Origin: Terriglobales bacterium | GTDB lineage: Bacteria; Acidobacteriota; Terriglobia; Terriglobales; Acidobacteriaceae | Length of the DNA: 64,000 nt | Assembly: GCA_025936825.1 (NCBI GenBank) | Contig: JAICSO010000001.1 | Span: 248,001 to 312,000 of the forward strand | Reading direction: 5' to 3' | In this document: positions 43,568 to 53,277 of the stretch, piece by piece | Position numbering within the stretch: the first letter of the stretch is position 1 | How the letters are laid out: each line of letters begins with the position of its first letter | Position numbers and translations under genes: made by a program | Notes under the pieces: model-generated | What the model saw: the letters and a program-made list of their open reading frames with translations, nothing else | Told to the model about the DNA's origin: nothing | The model's database searches: none

Positions 43568-45131
43568 ACTTCGCCGAATTCACAGCCGCCACCACGATGC
43601 TATCGATCACGTCATTGACCCGCTTGCCGGGCACACTGTAGTTGTTGGCCAGAATTGAAAAGGCCAGTTCCTCACCCTTCGCGGTGACGGCATACCCGGA
43701 GAGAGTCTTTACCCCGCCCAGCGATCCAGTTTTTGCATAAACGTGGGCCTGTGGATCGAGGTCCTTGAATCTGTCTGCTAGCGATCCATCAATCCCCGCC
43801 ACCGGCATCGAGTCATGGAACTCCTTCCCCCACGGCTGCGTGGTGCAGTAGAGCAGTAGATTGACCACTGCTCGCGGTGTAACCAGGTTCTGGCGTGATA
43901 GACCTGACCCATCGTAGAAAACGTAGTCATCGCTGGGAATCCCGGCATTATTCAGGAAACCGTGGAGCACTTCGAGTCCTGCCTGTACCGTCCCGCCGGT
44001 GCCCTTTTCGCGTCCCAGCAGCCGCAGCAGGATCTCGGCATGCAGGTTCTGGCTGACCTTGTTAATGACTTCGACATCCTCGGACAGTGGCGGCGATTGA
44101 TATTCCGCCAAAACCAGCGGGCCAACCGGAGACGTCAGCGAGTGCTCATCTCCGCCGCGACTCGAGGCGATTACCACGCTGGTGAAGGTTGAAAGGCTTG
44201 CCAGGTCCGTGTGCCGGGTCCGCTGCTTGCCATAGACCACGACTCCGCGCACCTCGAGCAAATGCCGGAACAGATTCGCCGCGAATTCTGCCGGATCCTC
44301 GATCGAGAGGCCTTCGTTGACGCCGCTGTCATCCATGGGCACCGTGCCCCACAGGGTGAGAGTGGTCGATCCCGGTTCGCGATTGATGAAGATCTTGCGC
44401 CCCGTTCCCGCCGGCGTGGTTAGCAGACGGTTGTCGATGGTGTAGTAATCGGCGAACGGCGTAACGCTGACGAAGGCTCTGTCGCCTGCCCGCGCGCCGG
44501 GGAGAATCTGCACGAAAATGACGTTGTCGTTGATCGTGAGCGCGGAAACGGGAGCGCCGTCGGGCCACACCAAGTCGTCCTGGCTCCAGCCCTCGCCATA
44601 GCGCTCGAAGGCGAAGTAGGAATCGTCGGCAACGATGTCGCCATCAACGTACTTCACGCCCTTCTGCACCAGTTCGTCGGCAAGTTTTTCGAGCACGCGC
44701 ACCGGATCGGGGTCCCGCTGCGTTCGCATGGTGTAGGGCAGTTCACGTCCGGAGAGGTTCGGATCACCTCGGCCGACGAGCGTCAGGTCCCCCGTGAGCC
44801 GCCCATACTTGTCGAGAGAGCCATTCGTCTCGACGGTAGTGCGGAACTTGTACTCTGGGCCAATCAGCGCCAGCGCCGCCGCGGTCGTAAACAGCTTCGT
44901 GTTCGACGCTGGCGTAAACATCTTCTCAGCATTGAGCGAGAAAACTGACTTGCCTGTTTTGAGAGACGTGATCTGAATTCCTATAAACCCGCGCGCCAGA
45001 TCGGGTTGCGCCAGGATGGTTTCGATCTGTTTCTTGAGTGACGCGGAGGGTTTTTTTGAGGCAGCGGTGGCGTCCAGCGTCAATAGGGCGCAGCAAATCA
45101 GGAGGCCAAGCGGTGCTCTGCTTCTAAACAT
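43566..45131 (-). CDS. dacB: D-alanyl-D-alanine carboxypeptidase/endopeptidase (PBP4, S13)
   Basis: 521 residues. Signal peptide MFRSRAPLGLLICCALLTLD...TAA. Penicillin-binding motifs of the S13 family: SxxK in TPASNTKLFTTAAALALIG, SxN as KVSQNLHAEILLRLLG, KTG in HVYAKTGSLGGVKTLSGYAV. The large insertion between SxxK and SxN (GRGDPNLSG..., DSYFAFERYGEGWSQDDLVW) is normal for PBP4. It trims or cleaves peptidoglycan cross-links in the periplasm. Convergent with the YeaO-like gene, divergent from folP by 62 bases. Confidence 0.94.
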   Translation of the reverse strand: MFRSRAPLGLLICCALLTLDATAASKKPSASLKKQIETILAQPDLARGFIGIQITSLKTGKSVFSLNAEKMFTPASNTKLFTTAAALALIGPEYKFRTTVETNGSLDKYGRLTGDLTLVGRGDPNLSGRELPYTMRTQRDPDPVRVLEKLADELVQKGVKYVDGDIVADDSYFAFERYGEGWSQDDLVWPDGAPVSALTINDNVIFVQILPGARAGDRAFVSVTPFADYYTIDNRLLTTPAGTGRKIFINREPGSTTLTLWGTVPMDDSGVNEGLSIEDPAEFAANLFRHLLEVRGVVVYGKQRTRHTDLASLSTFTSVVIASSRGGDEHSLTSPVGPLVLAEYQSPPLSEDVEVINKVSQNLHAEILLRLLGREKGTGGTVQAGLEVLHGFLNNAGIPSDDYVFYDGSGLSRQNLVTPRAVVNLLLYCTTQPWGKEFHDSMPVAGIDGSLADRFKDLDPQAHVYAKTGSLGGVKTLSGYAVTAKGEELAFSILANNYSVPGKRVNDVIDSIVVAAVNSAK

Positions 45132-45193
45132 CTACAAGGTCGATTGTAGCACCGGCCCACCTACTCAGCCGCAAGTACGTTTAGAATCACCAC

Positions 45194-46072
45194 ATGCGCC
45201 CGGTCTTCACCTGGAACCTCGGTCAGCGAACCCTTGAGTTAGGCAAACGAACACTGGTCATGGGCATTGTGAATGTAACGCCTGACTCCTTCTCCGATGG
45301 GGGCCGGCACGCCACCCCCGGTGAAGCCGTCGCGCACGCTTTGCGCCTTTTCGATGAGGGTGCCGCGATAGTCGATATTGGCGGCGAATCCACTCGCCCG
45401 GGCGCCAAGGTCGGCATGGAGCGTCCTGCAGTTAGCGCCGAAGAAGAAATGCGGCGCGTGCTGCCGGTGATTGTCGCTGTGAAAGAGTCCCGGCCCGACG
45501 CGATTGTCTCTGTCGATACCTACAAGGCCAAGGTGGCTGAAGCCGCTATCGAGGCCGGCGCGGATATCATCAACGATGTTTCCGGCCTGCACTGGGATCC
45601 GAAGATGAAAAAGACCCTCGCCGCCGCCGATTGTGGGGTTGTGATCATGCACGCTCGGGGGAAACCGGATGAATGGGCTGGTCTGTCCAAAGTGCCCGAC
45701 ATGGTGATGCTGGTGAAGAGGGAACTGCGCAGCCGCGCAGAAGCCGCCGTGACCGCCAAAATTCGTCGCGACCGCATTGTGCTCGACCCCGGCTTCGGAT
45801 TTGGCAAGCGCTTCGAGGAAAACTACCCCCTGCTGCGCCGATTCAATGAATTCCACGAGCTTTATTTCCCGCTGATGGCCGGGGTTTCGCGCAAATCCTG
45901 GATTGGGCGCGCACTTTCCCTGCATGGCAAAGATGCACCCGTTCCCGATCGCCTATTCGGCACCCTCGGCGCTGAGGTTGCCCTGGCCATGAAAGGTGCT
46001 CACATAATCCGCACTCACGACGTCAAATCCTGTGTAGATGCCTTGCGCCTGGCGGACGTCGTAGCCGGGTAG
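45194..46072 (+). CDS. folP: Dihydropteroate synthase
   Basis: 292 residues, TIM barrel. Folate pathway: joins p-aminobenzoate to the pterin pyrophosphate. Motifs: MGIVNVTPDSFSDGG, IVDIGGESTRPGA, VSVDTYKAKVAEAAIEAGAD, IINDVSGL, IVLDPGFGFGK, MAGVSRKSWIG and the final IIRTHDVKSCVDALRLADVV. ATG at 45194 (MRPVFTWNLG) begins a typical N-terminus. No other folate gene is adjacent. Confidence 0.96.
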   Translation: MRPVFTWNLGQRTLELGKRTLVMGIVNVTPDSFSDGGRHATPGEAVAHALRLFDEGAAIVDIGGESTRPGAKVGMERPAVSAEEEMRRVLPVIVAVKESRPDAIVSVDTYKAKVAEAAIEAGADIINDVSGLHWDPKMKKTLAAADCGVVIMHARGKPDEWAGLSKVPDMVMLVKRELRSRAEAAVTAKIRRDRIVLDPGFGFGKRFEENYPLLRRFNEFHELYFPLMAGVSRKSWIGRALSLHGKDAPVPDRLFGTLGAEVALAMKGAHIIRTHDVKSCVDALRLADVVAG

Positions 46073-46117
46073 GCCTTCTATCTGCGCTACAATCAGAAAT
46101 TCTTCGTGGAGTGTTGA

Positions 46118-47902
46118 ATGAAGACCCCAGCCTGGTTCATCTGTTTGCTGACTCTGTTGATCGCCATGCCCCTGATTGCTGTGTCGGAAACAGCCAATAA
46201 GAAAGCCCAACTGAAGCAGCTATTCGCTAACGAATGGGAATACGAACTGCGCGAAAGCCCAGAACTCGCCACCTCGATTGGCGACTATCGCTACAACGAC
46301 CGCTGGAGCGATTCGTCGCTCGCCCACGTTCAGGTGCAGAAGCGCGACTTGCAAGGCTGGCTGGACAAATTTGAGAAGTTCGACCCCTCGGGACTCGACG
46401 AGCAGGACACGCTCAGCTTGCAGTTGATGGTCCGGAACCTCAAAGAGCGTATTGAGGGCATCGATCTCAAAACTTACGAGATGCCGGTTGACCAGTTCAA
46501 TGGCGTGCAATTGGAGTTGGCGCAGTTTCCCGCCATTGTTCCCACTGATTCAACCAAGCATTACGAGGACTACCTGGCGCGTCTGCGCAAGATTCCGGTT
46601 GTGATCGATCAGACCATCGAAGTCCTTCAGCAGGGTAAGAAAGACAAGCTCATGCAACCGAAGTTCCTGCTGGAGAAAACCGTCGAGCAATGCAAGAACC
46701 TTGCTGATGCTGCGGGTGAGGCAAGCGCGTTCGCTCAGCCTGTAAAAGAATTTCCCGCCAGCGTACCGGAAGCGGATCGCAAGCGGCTGCACGATGACAC
46801 AATTGCCGCCATCGACCACGACGTTCGCCCGGCGTACATAAAGCTGAAGAATTTCTTGGAGAAGGATTACGCGCCATATGGCCGAAGCGAGCCTGGCGTC
46901 TGGTCCTTGCCCAACGGCGACAAGCTCTATCGCTACGAGATTCGGCTTCTGACCACCACCAACCTGGATCCCGAGCAGATCCACGAGATCGGGCTCAGCG
47001 AGGTGAAGCGAATCGAAGGCGAGCAGCTGGAAATCGCGAAGAAGCTTGGCTTCCAGGATCTGAAGACTTTCCGTGCGTCGCTAAAGGACAATCCGCGAAG
47101 CTACGCCAAGTCCCCCGAAGACATTCTGCAGCGCTATCGCGGCTACATCGATCAGATGAGGCCGGAACTGCCCAAGCTTTTCGGACTGCTTCCCAAGACG
47201 CGCGTCGAGGTGCGCGAGATGCAGGCGTTCCGTGCGAAGGAAGCTGCGGGAGCTGACTACCAGCAAGGCACCCCAGATGGATCGCGGCCCGGAGTTGTTT
47301 GGGTGAACACCAGTGACTACCAGCATCGCGACATGCTCTCGGCAGAATCGACCGCATATCACGAAGGCATCCCCGGCCATCACATGCAGATTTCGATCGC
47401 GGAGACGTTGCCGGAGCTGCCGGATTTCCGCAAATACAATTTCAACAGCGCCTACGCCGAGGGCTGGGCGCTGTACTCCGAGCAGCTCGGGAAAGACATC
47501 GGTTTTTATAAAGACCCGTATTCGGATTACGGGCGGCTGAATGACGAAATGTTGCGCGCCATTCGCCTGGTCGTTGATACCGGTGTGCACTACAAGCACT
47601 GGACGCGCCAGCAGATGGTCGACTTCTTCCACGAGCACTCGTCTGTGGCGGAATCCGACCTGCAGGCCGAAACCGATCGCTACATTGCGTGGCCAGGTCA
47701 GGCCCTTGCGTATAAGCTCGGCCAGCTTGAAATCCTGAAGCTGCGCGCCCGCGCTGAGCATGAGCTCGGCTCTAGCTACGACATCAAGGCGTTCCACGAC
47801 GAGATTCTCGACGGTGGCTCCCTGCCAATGGATGTCCTGGATGCCCGGGTTACTGCATGGATCAAGTCGCAAAAGACGGCTGATGCGAGACTCACCCAAT
47901 GA
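46118..47902 (+). CDS. DUF885 secreted metallopeptidase-like protein
   Basis: 594 residues. Signal peptide MKTPAWFICLLTLLIAMPLIA. The body is helical, with the metalloprotease-like motif STAYHEGIPGHHMQISIAET (HExxxHH) and a downstream Glu in SAYAEGWALYSEQLG. This matches the DUF885 family, which resembles M3/M32-type zinc peptidases. Substrate unknown. GGAGTGTTGA precedes the ATG. The next gene (photolyase) starts 33 bases after the stop. Confidence 0.92.
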   Translation: MKTPAWFICLLTLLIAMPLIAVSETANKKAQLKQLFANEWEYELRESPELATSIGDYRYNDRWSDSSLAHVQVQKRDLQGWLDKFEKFDPSGLDEQDTLSLQLMVRNLKERIEGIDLKTYEMPVDQFNGVQLELAQFPAIVPTDSTKHYEDYLARLRKIPVVIDQTIEVLQQGKKDKLMQPKFLLEKTVEQCKNLADAAGEASAFAQPVKEFPASVPEADRKRLHDDTIAAIDHDVRPAYIKLKNFLEKDYAPYGRSEPGVWSLPNGDKLYRYEIRLLTTTNLDPEQIHEIGLSEVKRIEGEQLEIAKKLGFQDLKTFRASLKDNPRSYAKSPEDILQRYRGYIDQMRPELPKLFGLLPKTRVEVREMQAFRAKEAAGADYQQGTPDGSRPGVVWVNTSDYQHRDMLSAESTAYHEGIPGHHMQISIAETLPELPDFRKYNFNSAYAEGWALYSEQLGKDIGFYKDPYSDYGRLNDEMLRAIRLVVDTGVHYKHWTRQQMVDFFHEHSSVAESDLQAETDRYIAWPGQALAYKLGQLEILKLRARAEHELGSSYDIKAFHDEILDGGSLPMDVLDARVTAWIKSQKTADARLTQ

Positions 47903-47935
47903 GCATCTGATTACGGGACTCGCTGGTCCTGTCGG

Positions 47936-49300
47936 GTGAGCACAATTCAGAAGCTGGAAAATGATCCGCGCGTCGTGGTGCGTCGCAGTGGCCTTCCTGA
48001 TCCCGACGGTCGATGCGTCGTTTACTGGATGCGGCGCTCGATTCGCGCTGAAGAAAATCCCTCGCTCGACATCGCGATTCAAGCGGCGAACGCGATGGGT
48101 AAGCCCCTCGTCGTTTTCTTCGCGCTGGTGCCAGTGGCCAATGCAAACCTGCGGCATTACACCTTCTTGATCGAAGCGTTGGCAGAGACTTCTGTCGAAC
48201 TCCGCAAAAGGAATGCGGGCTTCGTCCTGCGGCGCGTCCCGGATCACAGCGTCACGGGGTTCTGTTCGGAAGTTGGTGCGGCTTTGCTCGTTACCGACGA
48301 GAACCCGCTGCGTGGGCCGGAACATCGTCTGCAGACTGTCGTGCGTCAACTGCGGATTCCCATTTGGAGCGTGGACTCCGATGTGGTGGTTCCGTCAAAG
48401 CTAATCCCAGGCAAGCAGTATGCCGCGCGCATCATCCGGCCAAAGCTGATGAAGCTGCGAGATGAATTCCTGCGCCCTTCGAGGAGCATCGCGGCCAGGC
48501 TCCCGTGGAAACAGAATCTGAAATCCCTGCTCTGTAATCTCTCGGTTATGGGCGGAATGAAGGTCGATCACTCCGTACAATCCGCTTCGACAATCCGCGG
48601 CGGTACGCGCGAAGCAAAGCGCTTGCTCAGAGAATTTGTAAACAAGAAACTCGCGGGCTACCCAGAGCGACGAAACCATCCGGAAGACGATGGCACCAGC
48701 CGCCTCTCGCCGTACCTGCACTTCGGCAACATCTCGCCAGTGACGATCGCGAGTGAGGTTCTGAAAGCCGACGCTCCGAAAGATGCCAAAGAGGCTTTTC
48801 TCGACCAGTTGATCACCTGGCGCGAGCTCGCGATCAACTTTGTCCGATACAACGAGCTCTACGACAGCATCGAATGCGCCGAGCCGTGGGCCGCAAGAAC
48901 GCTGGCGAAGCATGCGAAGGATCCCCGGCCGGTGCTTTACACCGAGAAGCAATTAGAGAATGCAGAAACCTACGATCCGCTCTGGAACGCTGCGCAGATC
49001 CAGATGGTCGAGCAGGGCTGGATGCACAACTACATGCGCATGTATTGGGGGAAAAAAATTCTGGAGTGGACTCGCTCGCCCGCGGAGGCATTTCAGATCG
49101 CCGTACGCCTCAACGATAAATACGAACTCGATGGCCGCGATCCCAACGGCTATGCGGGAATCGCATGGGCGATCGCCGGAAAGCTTGATCGGCCGTGGTT
49201 CGAGCGGCCTATCTTCGGCCAGATTCGTTATATGTCAGGCAAGAGCACCGGCAAGAAATTCGACAGCAAGCAGTACATCGAGCAGCACTCAAAGCAATAA
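47936..49300 (+). CDS. phrB: Class II CPD photolyase
   Basis: 454 residues from a GTG at 47936. Light-driven repair of cyclobutane pyrimidine dimers with FAD. Class II features: CVVYWMRRSIRAEENPSLDI at the N-terminus, SRLSPYLHFGNISPVTIASE, LDQLITWRELAINFVRYN and WNAAQIQMVEQGWMHNYMRM, YWGKKILEWTRSPAEAF, RDPNGYAGIAWAIAGKLDRP and RPIFGQIRYMS. It is followed by a hairpin and then the convergent dtd gene. Confidence 0.95.
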   Translation: MSTIQKLENDPRVVVRRSGLPDPDGRCVVYWMRRSIRAEENPSLDIAIQAANAMGKPLVVFFALVPVANANLRHYTFLIEALAETSVELRKRNAGFVLRRVPDHSVTGFCSEVGAALLVTDENPLRGPEHRLQTVVRQLRIPIWSVDSDVVVPSKLIPGKQYAARIIRPKLMKLRDEFLRPSRSIAARLPWKQNLKSLLCNLSVMGGMKVDHSVQSASTIRGGTREAKRLLREFVNKKLAGYPERRNHPEDDGTSRLSPYLHFGNISPVTIASEVLKADAPKDAKEAFLDQLITWRELAINFVRYNELYDSIECAEPWAARTLAKHAKDPRPVLYTEKQLENAETYDPLWNAAQIQMVEQGWMHNYMRMYWGKKILEWTRSPAEAFQIAVRLNDKYELDGRDPNGYAGIAWAIAGKLDRPWFERPIFGQIRYMSGKSTGKKFDSKQYIEQHSKQ

Positions 49301-49346
49301 CCATTGTTTGCAAAGGTAATGTGATCGCGAGAAAAGCAGGTTCCTC

Positions 49347-49364
49347 ACCCGATTGTTATCGGGT
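49347..49364. terminator. Hairpin between convergent photolyase and dtd genes
   Basis: ACCCGAT-TGTT-ATCGGGT, a perfect 7-bp stem with a tetraloop, in the 96-base convergent gap. It is flanked by TTCCTC and TCGGAATGACA, which resembles family F arms. No U-run follows on either strand, so termination activity is uncertain. Confidence 0.4.
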
Positions 49365-49396
49365 TCGGAATGACATCCGCTAAGGGTAGAAGGGCT

Positions 49397-49846
49397 TTAG
49401 AACGTTCTTTTCGAGTCGAGCAGGATCGTCACCGGCCCATCGTTCACCAATTCGACTTGCATCATCGCTTGAAACCGTCCGGTTTCGCAGCGCACGCCTG
49501 CATCACGCACTTTCTGAACGAAATCTTCGTACAGTTGATTCGCGACCTGTGGAGGCGCAGCGTCGTCGAACGACGGCCGTTTGCCCTTGCGCACATCTCC
49601 GTACAAGGTGAATTGCGAAACGGCGAGTACAGCGCCACCCATCTCAACGACCGACCGGTTCATCTTGCCGTTTTCATCTTCGAAGATGCGCAAACCAACA
49701 ACTTTGGTTGCGAGATATTCGGCATCAACGGAACTATCGTCTTTCGAGACCCCCAGCATTACCAGCAATCCGGCATCAATCTTGCCGACGACCTCCTCGC
49801 CGACGCTGACCTGAGCCCGGCTGACGCGTTGGACCACGGCGCGCAC
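49397..49846 (-). CDS. dtd: D-aminoacyl-tRNA deacylase
   Basis: 149 residues, the usual length. Hydrolyses D-aminoacyl and Gly-mischarged tRNAs. Motifs: [30 protein letters not shown], the catalytic-site strand [19 protein letters not shown] and the cis-Gly-Pro loop [12 protein letters not shown]. It starts at GTG 49846, immediately after the TAA of the Ser/Thr kinase gene (TAAGTG, zero-base gap). Translation is thus probably coupled to that gene. Confidence 0.95.
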   Translation of the reverse strand: MRAVVQRVSRAQVSVGEEVVGKIDAGLLVMLGVSKDDSSVDAEYLATKVVGLRIFEDENGKMNRSVVEMGGAVLAVSQFTLYGDVRKGKRPSFDDAAPPQVANQLYEDFVQKVRDAGVRCETGRFQAMMQVELVNDGPVTILLDSKRTF

Positions 49847-52501
49847 TTATTTTTCTGAAGCAGCGTGAAGGACTATGGTCAAGGGTTCAATGCGCTCCGG
49901 TTTGACGTAGCGGTTCACCAGAAACCGCTTGCCATCTTTGCTTACGTCGTAGCTGAACACATCGGTTGAAGAGATCACCGCGCGTCCGTGGAACTGGAAG
50001 AGCGGCGTCGGTGTGCCTGTCGCAAAGGAATTGATGGTGCTTACCGAAACCGCGGTCAGCATCCCTCCGGGAGCAAGGTAGAAAATTTCCTTGCCGTCGG
50101 CACCCCAGCGTGGCTCCTTCCCTCCGCCGCGCGACACCTGCCACTTACCTTCCGCTCCGGGGAAGGTAGTCACGTAAATTTCCCATGTGCCTGACTCATC
50201 CGAGGCGTAGGCGGCCCACTTGCCGTCTGGGGAGATCATTCCGTTGACCTGGTTTCCGTTGCTCGGCTGAAAAACCCTGGATTTCTCCTCGCCGACACTC
50301 GACACCTCCAAGTGTGCTCCGTTGGAAGTCTGACGTGTGCAGAGAATCTGTCGGTCGTCGGCACTCCAAGAGTTCGGTATGACATCATCGTTTCCCGCAA
50401 ATTCGAGAATCGCTTTTCCGCGTTCAAGTCCGTTGGCGGCTTTGACGATTAGCGAGCCGCGACCGCTACCGCCCCCCGCAGAACGATAAGCCAGCATCTT
50501 TCCATCTCGAGACCAAACACCCACCACTTCTTCCGCTGGATCAAAGGTGAAACGTGAACTTCCGGCGTCCAGCGTGTTCTCCAACCAGATATCAACATTG
50601 GCTGCTTTTTGATCACTGATGTCGACTGCAACCCGTGCGCCGTCCGGAGACAGGGTTGGGTTACATTGCACGGCTGGTTTCGAAAGTGTAGTGAGCACTT
50701 TGCCGCTGCGGTCCATCCAGGTAAGAATCGACAACGATGTTTCGGAACTGGCGCTGTAAACCAGCGTGCCGTTTGGTGAGGCAGTCAATGCGGCGTAATA
50801 GGTAGAAGGTTGAAGCGAGACGAAATTAGCCGACACCCCCGCCGATCCTGTTGTTGTGCCTTTGTTGCTGTCGAAGGGAACCGAAACAAGATGCCCGTTG
50901 TAATCGGCATAGAACATGTGGCCCGAGCCAAGCGCAAAACTTGAGTGTGCCAGAACGACCAGCTTCTTCTCTTTTCCATCCAGCGAACTCAGGTAGATGC
51001 CACTGGAACGGTCGTCCTGTGCGCCCACGAAGCTTCCCGCCCAGAACAGAAAGTGATTGCCGTCCGGCAGGAACACTGGCCAGCGATGGGATTGCTCATC
51101 GGGAGTAAAAAGTTTGTCGGTAACCTGAGCTAACCCCGAGCCGTCCGCATTGATGCGCCACAGCGGAGTGCCAGAATCGGGTTCGAAGAGGATGACGTCG
51201 TTCTTCGACCAACTCCCCCCGCGGGCCGCCCACACGTTAGCCAAAACCTGGGGAGCACCGCCGGCGACGGCCACTTTCTGCAACTTTCCATTCGCAAAGA
51301 ACCCGAGATAGTCGCTGTGCGGCGACCAGAACGGATAGCTCGCACCGTCCGTTCCAGGAACGGCACGAGCTTCCGGCGAGCCTACGCGCTGGATATAAAT
51401 GACGGGTAATCCTGAGTTCTCCTCGGTCGAGACAAACGCCAGCATCGAGTTATCGGGCGAGAGTGCCAGATGACTCACCTCGGCTGAGAGCGGAATCGCG
51501 AACTGCATTGGCGGCTCTGCAGTCGAGCGGTTCGTCACGAACCACGTCAGCAAAGCGCCGACAACAACTAACAGCCCGGCCGCAGCCCAGAGCCATGCAG
51601 GAACTTTGGTTTGTGCTTTGACGATTCGTGCCGCGGCGCTCGAATCTGTGCCGGAGAGCGCACTTAATGCGAAAGACAGGTCTTTTGCTGATTGGAAACG
51701 CTGTTCCGGACTCTTTTCCAGGCAGCGCCGCACAATTCTGTCCAGCGAAGGTGGAACAGGACGGCCCGTCTCGGTCAGTTCCGGCGGATCTTCTTTCAGG
51801 ACCGCGGTCATGGTTTCCGCTGCGGTATCGCGGCGGAATGCGCGGTGGCCGGAGACCATTTCGTAAAGCAATGCGCCAAAAGCAAAAATGTCGGTTCGCG
51901 CATCAACCTGCTCGCCCCGCACCTGTTCAGGAGCCATATAGCTGGCCGTGCCCATGACCACCCCCATAGCTGTATGGGAACTGGTCATGGTGGCGCCGTC
52001 GGAGGTAGCGGCAGTCGCTCTTTGAGCTACTTTGGCTAGGCCGAAGTCGAGAATCTTGACGCGCGCGTCTTTGGTGACAAACACGTTCTCCGGTTTCAGG
52101 TCACGGTGCACGATGCCTTTCTCGTGCGCGGCCGCGAGTCCCTGCGCGATCTGAACTGCGTAGTCAATGGCCCGACGAGGAGCAATTGCTCCCCGATCGA
52201 GCACCACGCGCAGTGTTTCTCCCTCAAGCAGTTCCGAAACCAGATAAGGCGAGCCATTGCTCTCGCCGATATCAAAGACGGCCAGGATATTGGGATGGTT
52301 CAACGCCGCTACCGCGCGCGCTTCCTGCTCGAAGCGGTGGAGGCGGTCGCTCTCATGGGCGAATGACTCGGGAAGGATTTTCAGCGCAACATCGCGGCCC
52401 AGGCGCGTATCACGCGCGCGATACACCTCGCCCATGCCGCCTGCGCCCAAAGGAGATTGAATTTCATACGGTCCAAGCTTCGTGCCAGAGGTGAGTGGCA
52501 T
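49847..52501 (-). CDS. Transmembrane Ser/Thr protein kinase with TolB/WD40-like sensor
   Basis: 884 residues. Kinase domain (about 12-275): GAGGMGEVYRARDTRLGRDV, K41 in VALKILPE, HRDLKPENVFVTKDARVKIL with DFGLAKVA, MGTASYMAPEQVRGEQVDAR and DIFAFGALLYEMVSGHRAF. One TM helix follows at about 297-321 (AWLWAAAGLLVVVGALLTWF). The extracytoplasmic 560 residues form beta-propeller-like repeats of the TolB/PD40 type (LSPDNSMLAFVS, FWSPHSDYLGFF, LSPDGARVAVDI, SPDGKWAAYASDESG). It is a Pkn-type signalling kinase, very common in acidobacteria. It is followed directly by dtd. Confidence 0.95.
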   Translation of the reverse strand: MPLTSGTKLGPYEIQSPLGAGGMGEVYRARDTRLGRDVALKILPESFAHESDRLHRFEQEARAVAALNHPNILAVFDIGESNGSPYLVSELLEGETLRVVLDRGAIAPRRAIDYAVQIAQGLAAAHEKGIVHRDLKPENVFVTKDARVKILDFGLAKVAQRATAATSDGATMTSSHTAMGVVMGTASYMAPEQVRGEQVDARTDIFAFGALLYEMVSGHRAFRRDTAAETMTAVLKEDPPELTETGRPVPPSLDRIVRRCLEKSPEQRFQSAKDLSFALSALSGTDSSAAARIVKAQTKVPAWLWAAAGLLVVVGALLTWFVTNRSTAEPPMQFAIPLSAEVSHLALSPDNSMLAFVSTEENSGLPVIYIQRVGSPEARAVPGTDGASYPFWSPHSDYLGFFANGKLQKVAVAGGAPQVLANVWAARGGSWSKNDVILFEPDSGTPLWRINADGSGLAQVTDKLFTPDEQSHRWPVFLPDGNHFLFWAGSFVGAQDDRSSGIYLSSLDGKEKKLVVLAHSSFALGSGHMFYADYNGHLVSVPFDSNKGTTTGSAGVSANFVSLQPSTYYAALTASPNGTLVYSASSETSLSILTWMDRSGKVLTTLSKPAVQCNPTLSPDGARVAVDISDQKAANVDIWLENTLDAGSSRFTFDPAEEVVGVWSRDGKMLAYRSAGGGSGRGSLIVKAANGLERGKAILEFAGNDDVIPNSWSADDRQILCTRQTSNGAHLEVSSVGEEKSRVFQPSNGNQVNGMISPDGKWAAYASDESGTWEIYVTTFPGAEGKWQVSRGGGKEPRWGADGKEIFYLAPGGMLTAVSVSTINSFATGTPTPLFQFHGRAVISSTDVFSYDVSKDGKRFLVNRYVKPERIEPLTIVLHAASEK

Positions 52502-52660
52502 GGGTGCTGAGGATTATATCTCCGATTGGAAATCGTTCCCGTGCGCTGTTGCAAATCGAACAAACCTCAACGAGAACGCACGGAAGCCACCTCTAACCAG
52601 GTACCCAGCAGAAAGCCAGGTTATCGGTGATCGAGGAAATCTCCACGCGTCCAGTGTGTT

Positions 52661-52706
52661 TGTATCGGGGCACGTGTCTTGTATCGGGCACGACTTTAAT
52701 CGTGCC
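52661..52706. repeat. Family G hairpin repeat, partial copy
   Basis: Starts GTATCGGGGCACG, then repeats GTATCGGGCACG with the hairpin GGCACGA-CTTTAA-TCGTGCC (52687-52706). It is related to the GTATCAGGGCACGCA copies at 4791 and 59519. It lies upstream of the pseudogene. Confidence 0.6.
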
Positions 52707-52820
52707 GTTATCACTCAAAATAGACAATGGGCCTTAGCCCCTGCAGTGAACTCACTAGCCCAGTTTTTCTGCAACCTTGCCAGTGCTCCACAAGCGTATG
52801 CTCGCACCATGATCCCGCCT

Positions 52821-53200
52821 GCCAGTGCCGAGCGTGCTTCGCTGGTGCGCCAGGGGCGTAGGGGCTCTCGTTGCGTACATAGTCTACGAGTCCGCTAGCG
52901 ACTTGCTGTTTCGCAAGCCACCGAAGCGCGTCCCGGCATTGTTTTGGCCTGCGTATCCCTGATCGCGATGCCATTGCTTGCAGGAGCAGAACGGCGTATT
53001 GCTCGTGGACTCGAGAGCGCCGCCATGTCGCCGATGCCAAACAGTCCGAATTCTGCGCCTGGCTTTCCGCGATCTTGCTGGCCGGTTTGATTTTGAACGC
53101 AGCATTTGGCCTCTGGTGGCCCGATCTAGTCGCCGCTTTGCTAATGGCGCCACTGATCGCGAGAGAAGGCATCGAGTCCTTGCGCGGCGAACATTGCTGA
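52821..53200 (+). pseudogene. Frameshifted remnant of a cation-efflux-type membrane protein
   Basis: No intact frame, but three consecutive segments read as one protein. From 52852: RGVGALVAYIVYESASDLLF-RKPP. After a shift near 52925: EARPGIVLACVSLIAMPLLA-GAERRIARGLESAAMS. After a second shift near 53030: ADAKQSEFCAWLSAILLAG-LILNAAFGLWWPDLVAALLM-APLIAREGIESLRGEHC, ending in a TGA at 53198. The TM pattern and the ADAKQSEFC...LSA style match the C-terminal half of cation diffusion facilitator-like transporters. The N-terminal half seems missing. It is probably non-functional; sequence error is the alternative. Confidence 0.62.
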
Positions 53201-53277
53201 TGTATGCGCCCGGCGATTCCTGCTGGCATCTTTTCTTGCTTTGTCCTGCATCGCACAATGTGGAGGTGGCCCCAGCC

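Noticed and set aside
47081-48349. 422-residue minus-strand open frame
   Set aside because: It is antisense to the DUF885 gene and the start of the photolyase, both well supported by motifs.
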